From OLB6 sp964620125 (GTDB taxonomy: Bacteria > Bacteroidota > Ignavibacteria > Kapaibacteriales > Kapaibacteriaceae), in assembly GCA_964620125.1 (NCBI GenBank), contig CAZUGQ010000011.1:16056-80055 (forward strand): DNA of 64,000 nt, in the 5' to 3' direction. The position numbers were made by a program, and so were the translations under genes. The notes below the pieces were generated by a model. That model did not search any database, was not told the DNA's origin, and saw only the letters and a list, made by a program, of their open reading frames with translations. Shown here piece after piece: positions 61,969 through 64,000 of this stretch. Positions within the stretch are counted from its first letter, which is position 1. Each line of letters starts with the position of its first letter.

Positions 61969-62176
61969 GCTGATCGGTTCGTAGCTCTGATTGAGAACCA
62001 GTACCTTGCCGTTAAGAGAGTACGCCGTTTCCGCCGACTGGCGGTTACCAAATGGATGGAGATGAGTTACGGCTATACTGAAGGCTGCTTTCTCCTTTCC
62101 GCTAAAATAGTATCAGCAACGGTATTTTCGTGCGATTGGTAGAAGGTGATTTCGTACTCTTCACACTTAGGAGAAC

Positions 62177-63271
62177 ATGGAGCGGGTACCAGCAGTTCTG
62201 GCCTTGGAAAACGGACGTGTCTTTCATGGTGAGGCCATCGGGGCCATCGGTGCAGTTACCGAAGGTGAACTAGTCTTCAACACTGCAATGGCGGGGTATC
62301 AGGAGGTGCTTACTGACCCCTCGTACTATGGACAGATCGTAACCTTTACGTATCCGCATATTGGAAACTATGGCGTTAATGAAGAGGACGTTGAGAGTGA
62401 TCGAATACAGGCATCTGGGCTGGTTGTCCGTGAGCTTTCGCCCACCTATTCCAACAGGCGAGCTACCACATCACTTGTTTCCTGGCTAGAGTCCAGTGGT
62501 GTTGGTGGCATCCAGGGCATCGATACTCGGTCGCTTGTACGCATCCTCCGAACTGAGGGAGCGATGCGTTGTGTTATTGGTCATGGTACCTTGCTCCACC
62601 CTGAGGCACTCGTGGAACAGGCCAAGAGTGTGCCGTCGATGGAAGGACTCAACCTCACCCCCTACGTATCCACCAAAGAACCTTACAGCTGGCAAGTCAC
62701 CGATGGTCCTCATGTGGTTGCGCTTGATTTTGGGATTAAGCGCAATATCCTCCGGCGTCTGTCACACTATGGGTGCCGGGTAACTATAGTTCCCGGCACC
62801 TATTCATTTTCCGATATTTTGGCACTCGAACCTGATGGCATTTTCCTCAGCAACGGCCCTGGTGATCCGGCGGCAGTTACCACAGCCATCAATACGGTTC
62901 GCGAGTTGCTGGGGCAGCGCCCAATGTTCGGCATTTGTTTGGGTCATCAAATCATGGCACTGGCAGTTGGTGCTCGAACGTATAAGCTGCGTTTTGGTCA
63001 CCGCGGTGCAAATCATCCTGTAAAGAACCTTCGAACGGGGAGAGTGGAGATCACCTCCCAGAATCACGGCTTTGCAGTTGATGCTTCAACGCTCCCAGTA
63101 TCGGCGCAGGTCACACACGTCAACCTCAACGACAACACATGTGCCGGGATCGCGATTCCGGACGCCATGGCATTTGCTGTACAGTATCATCCTGAGGCTA
63201 GCCCCGGTCCGCACGACAGTGACTATCTCTTCCGCGACTTTGCCGCGATGCTAGCTTCCGTTCAAGCGTAA
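62177..63271 (+). CDS. carA: carbamoyl-phosphate synthase small subunit
   Basis: 364 residues; AGGAG precedes the ATG. N-terminal domain: LVFNTAMAGYQEVLTDPSYYGQIVTFTYPHIGNYGVN. The glutamine amidotransferase has FLSNGPGDPAAV, the nucleophile GICLGHQIMALA, and HPEASPGPHD. It supplies ammonia to CarB for arginine and pyrimidine synthesis. carB does not follow; a GIN lipoprotein does (TAATG overlap). A 29-base GTGCCGGG-type palindrome is embedded at 62772-62800 and encodes GCRVTIVPGTY without altering the usual length. Confidence 0.98.
   Translation: MERVPAVLALENGRVFHGEAIGAIGAVTEGELVFNTAMAGYQEVLTDPSYYGQIVTFTYPHIGNYGVNEEDVESDRIQASGLVVRELSPTYSNRRATTSLVSWLESSGVGGIQGIDTRSLVRILRTEGAMRCVIGHGTLLHPEALVEQAKSVPSMEGLNLTPYVSTKEPYSWQVTDGPHVVALDFGIKRNILRRLSHYGCRVTIVPGTYSFSDILALEPDGIFLSNGPGDPAAVTTAINTVRELLGQRPMFGICLGHQIMALAVGARTYKLRFGHRGANHPVKNLRTGRVEITSQNHGFAVDASTLPVSAQVTHVNLNDNTCAGIAIPDAMAFAVQYHPEASPGPHDSDYLFRDFAAMLASVQA
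62772..62800. repeat. GTGCCGGG-type palindrome inside carA
   Basis: GGTGCCGGG and CCCGGCACC arms with an inner AACTATAGTT palindrome and one extra T. It resembles the repeats at 12529-12606 and 63902-64000, but here the translated segment is a normal, length-conserved part of CarA. It may be convergence and not insertion. Confidence 0.6.
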
Positions 63272-63888
63272 TGTTGACGCTTTACCCAAGCCCCCTACTA
63301 TTGGCTGTCGCACTCGTTCTGCTCCTCGGAGGCTGCCGTAGTGACGAGCTGGTGACTGTTGTACCTGGATCGGTGGTTACGATTAATCGGCTCCAAACCG
63401 AGGATTTTGCCAGCATTCAGGTGGAAGATGGCATTGAGCTTACCCTTGTGCCTGGCAACTCAGATACCATGGTGCTGGAAATGCCGGCAGGGTTTCTTGG
63501 CCACGTAACGACCGACGTTATTGGTGGAAGGTTGTTCGTATCACTGAAGGATCACGTAGATCCATCAGGGTTTGAACCTCGGCGAATTCGCCTGGCTGCA
63601 CCCACTCTTGAACGCGTCATCGGTAGTGGCGGCTGTACAATCCTCGCTCCCGACACGCTAACCTATCCTTCGATGGAAATCACCGTATCCGGTGGAAGCA
63701 CTGTTGAATTCTTCCGCGTAGGCCTCATGGATGCCAACATAACAAGCTCCGGTGGGAGCCATACGCACATTACTGCTCACCAAACCCTGCATGTGACGGC
63801 CTCAGGTGCCTCCGAGATACGTTACAAAGGCAGGCCTACCATTACTCAGAGTTTGTCAGGGGGCTCAAGAATCGTGGACTCGAACTAG
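63271..63888 (+). CDS. head-GIN domain (DUF2807) lipoprotein
   Basis: 205 residues; its ATG overlaps the carA stop as TAATG. The signal YPSPLLLAVALVLLLGGC ends in a lipobox Cys. The mature part is a DUF2807 beta-helix: FASIQVEDGIELTLVPGNSDTMVLEMPAGFLGHVTTDVIGGRLFVSL, then repeating SGG and SGA turns (IGSGGCTIL, VSGGSTVEFF, SSGGSHTHI, SGASEIRYKG, LSGGSRIVDSN). Such proteins are surface or periplasmic in the Bacteroidetes group; the function is unknown. The motif CAAGCCCCCTAC at 63287 lies in the signal-peptide codons, and CAGGGGGCTC at 63857. Confidence 0.88.
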   Translation: MLTLYPSPLLLAVALVLLLGGCRSDELVTVVPGSVVTINRLQTEDFASIQVEDGIELTLVPGNSDTMVLEMPAGFLGHVTTDVIGGRLFVSLKDHVDPSGFEPRRIRLAAPTLERVIGSGGCTILAPDTLTYPSMEITVSGGSTVEFFRVGLMDANITSSGGSHTHITAHQTLHVTASGASEIRYKGRPTITQSLSGGSRIVDSN

Positions 63889-63901
63889 TGTTTCCAGCCG
63901 T

Positions 63902-63929
63902 AGTGCCGGGGATATATGTTCCCGGCACT
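63902..63929. repeat. palindromic repeat, copy D
   Basis: AGTGCCGGG/CCCGGCACT arms with GATATATGTT between. The reverse complement of its 3' part equals the start of the next copy (63974-64000), so the two form an inverted pair. Confidence 0.93.
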
Positions 63930-63973
63930 CGACAAGGCGCACGAACAGAGCGCGCGAACTCGCTGTTGTAGCG

Positions 63974-64000
63974 CGAGTGCCGGGAACATATATCCCCGGC
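63974..64000. repeat. palindromic repeat, copy E (cut by the window end)
   Basis: CGAGTGCCGGGAACATAT then ATCCCCGGC: the inverse of copy D as far as the sequence runs. Spacer of 44 bases between the two. No gene or T-run follows in the window. Confidence 0.9.

Noticed and set aside
63902..64000. Palindromes at the right edge as Rho-independent terminators of the GIN gene
   Set aside because: No T-run follows either hairpin and the same palindrome occurs inside coding sequence, so a repeat family explains it better.
1..64000. tRNA or rRNA genes
   Set aside because: Searched by eye for T-loop and anticodon patterns; GTTCGAATC-like strings are inside coding regions without a cloverleaf.

Overview
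The window is 64 kb of compact bacterial chromosome with moderate G+C and no rRNA or tRNA gene that I can find. Several secreted proteins end in a C-terminal domain typical of type IX secretion (a 'YPNP'-type start, then a short beta-sandwich): the Omp28-like protein, the 290-aa coiled-coil protein, the subtilisin, the DUF1501 protein and the glycoside-hydrolase-like protein. Together with an Omp28-like thioredoxin protein, a YfhO protein, a DUF1800/DUF1501 pair, a head-GIN lipoprotein and a Bacteroidetes-style TAnnTTTG promoter at groES, this points to the Bacteroidota/Chlorobi/Kapabacteria group. A Kapabacteria- or Ignavibacteria-like lineage is my best inference; I cannot prove it without a search.

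Layout. 1-4.3 kb: end of a MoxR ATPase, a GyrI-like protein, an Omp28-like secreted protein and Der. 4.3-7.6 kb (minus): a sulfide/persulfide module of Crp/Fnr regulator, CstB-like dioxygenase-rhodanese, rhodanese and TauE exporter. 7.7-15.9 kb: a sigma-like factor, a UbiA-like membrane protein, two lipoproteins, dCTP deaminase, then rpoZ, coaBC, an ABC-F ATPase and a SIMPL protein. 16-22.7 kb (mostly minus): DCC protein, RsmB-like methylase, and a run of redox proteins (Tat-Rieske, small membrane protein, c-heme beta-barrel, lipoproteins, mono-heme lipoprotein) behind panB. 22.7-33.6 kb: lpxH, an ATP-grasp/HutH pair, pirin, a type IX protein, MtnX-like phosphatase, a degenerate hydroxyacyl-CoA dehydrogenase, cdsA, a CDF transporter, crtZ-like and an S10 peptidase. 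33.7-41.6 kb: a YbdK-like ligase, small unknowns, then a secreted subtilisin and a C25-like protein. 41.6-50.8 kb: a lipoprotein, mlaE, groES-groEL under CIRCE, a TatD-like protein, a tRNA wobble-modification pair, GPx, Maf, an ABC permease and plsY. 50.8-64 kb: aspartokinase, YfhO, DUF1800/DUF1501, a glycoside-hydrolase-like protein, HNH endonuclease, carA and a GIN lipoprotein.

Genes are packed tightly. Many neighbours share an ATGA stop/start overlap and several convergent pairs overlap at their 3' ends. There is no gene-free stretch above about 300 bases; the largest gap is 48408-48688, where I see nothing.

The most unusual material is at DNA level. (i) A short motif, consensus RAGCCCCCTTCCA, recurs roughly every 1.5-3 kb in both orientations and in different reading frames inside genes. 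(ii) A palindromic family with GTGCCGGG/CCCGGCAC arms sits as a doublet inside the ABC-F gene, as an inverted pair at the right edge, and as a look-alike inside carA. (iii) A 9-bp GGACTGGAG/GGACTAGAG repeat fills an intergenic gap and also forms part of a nearby signal peptide.
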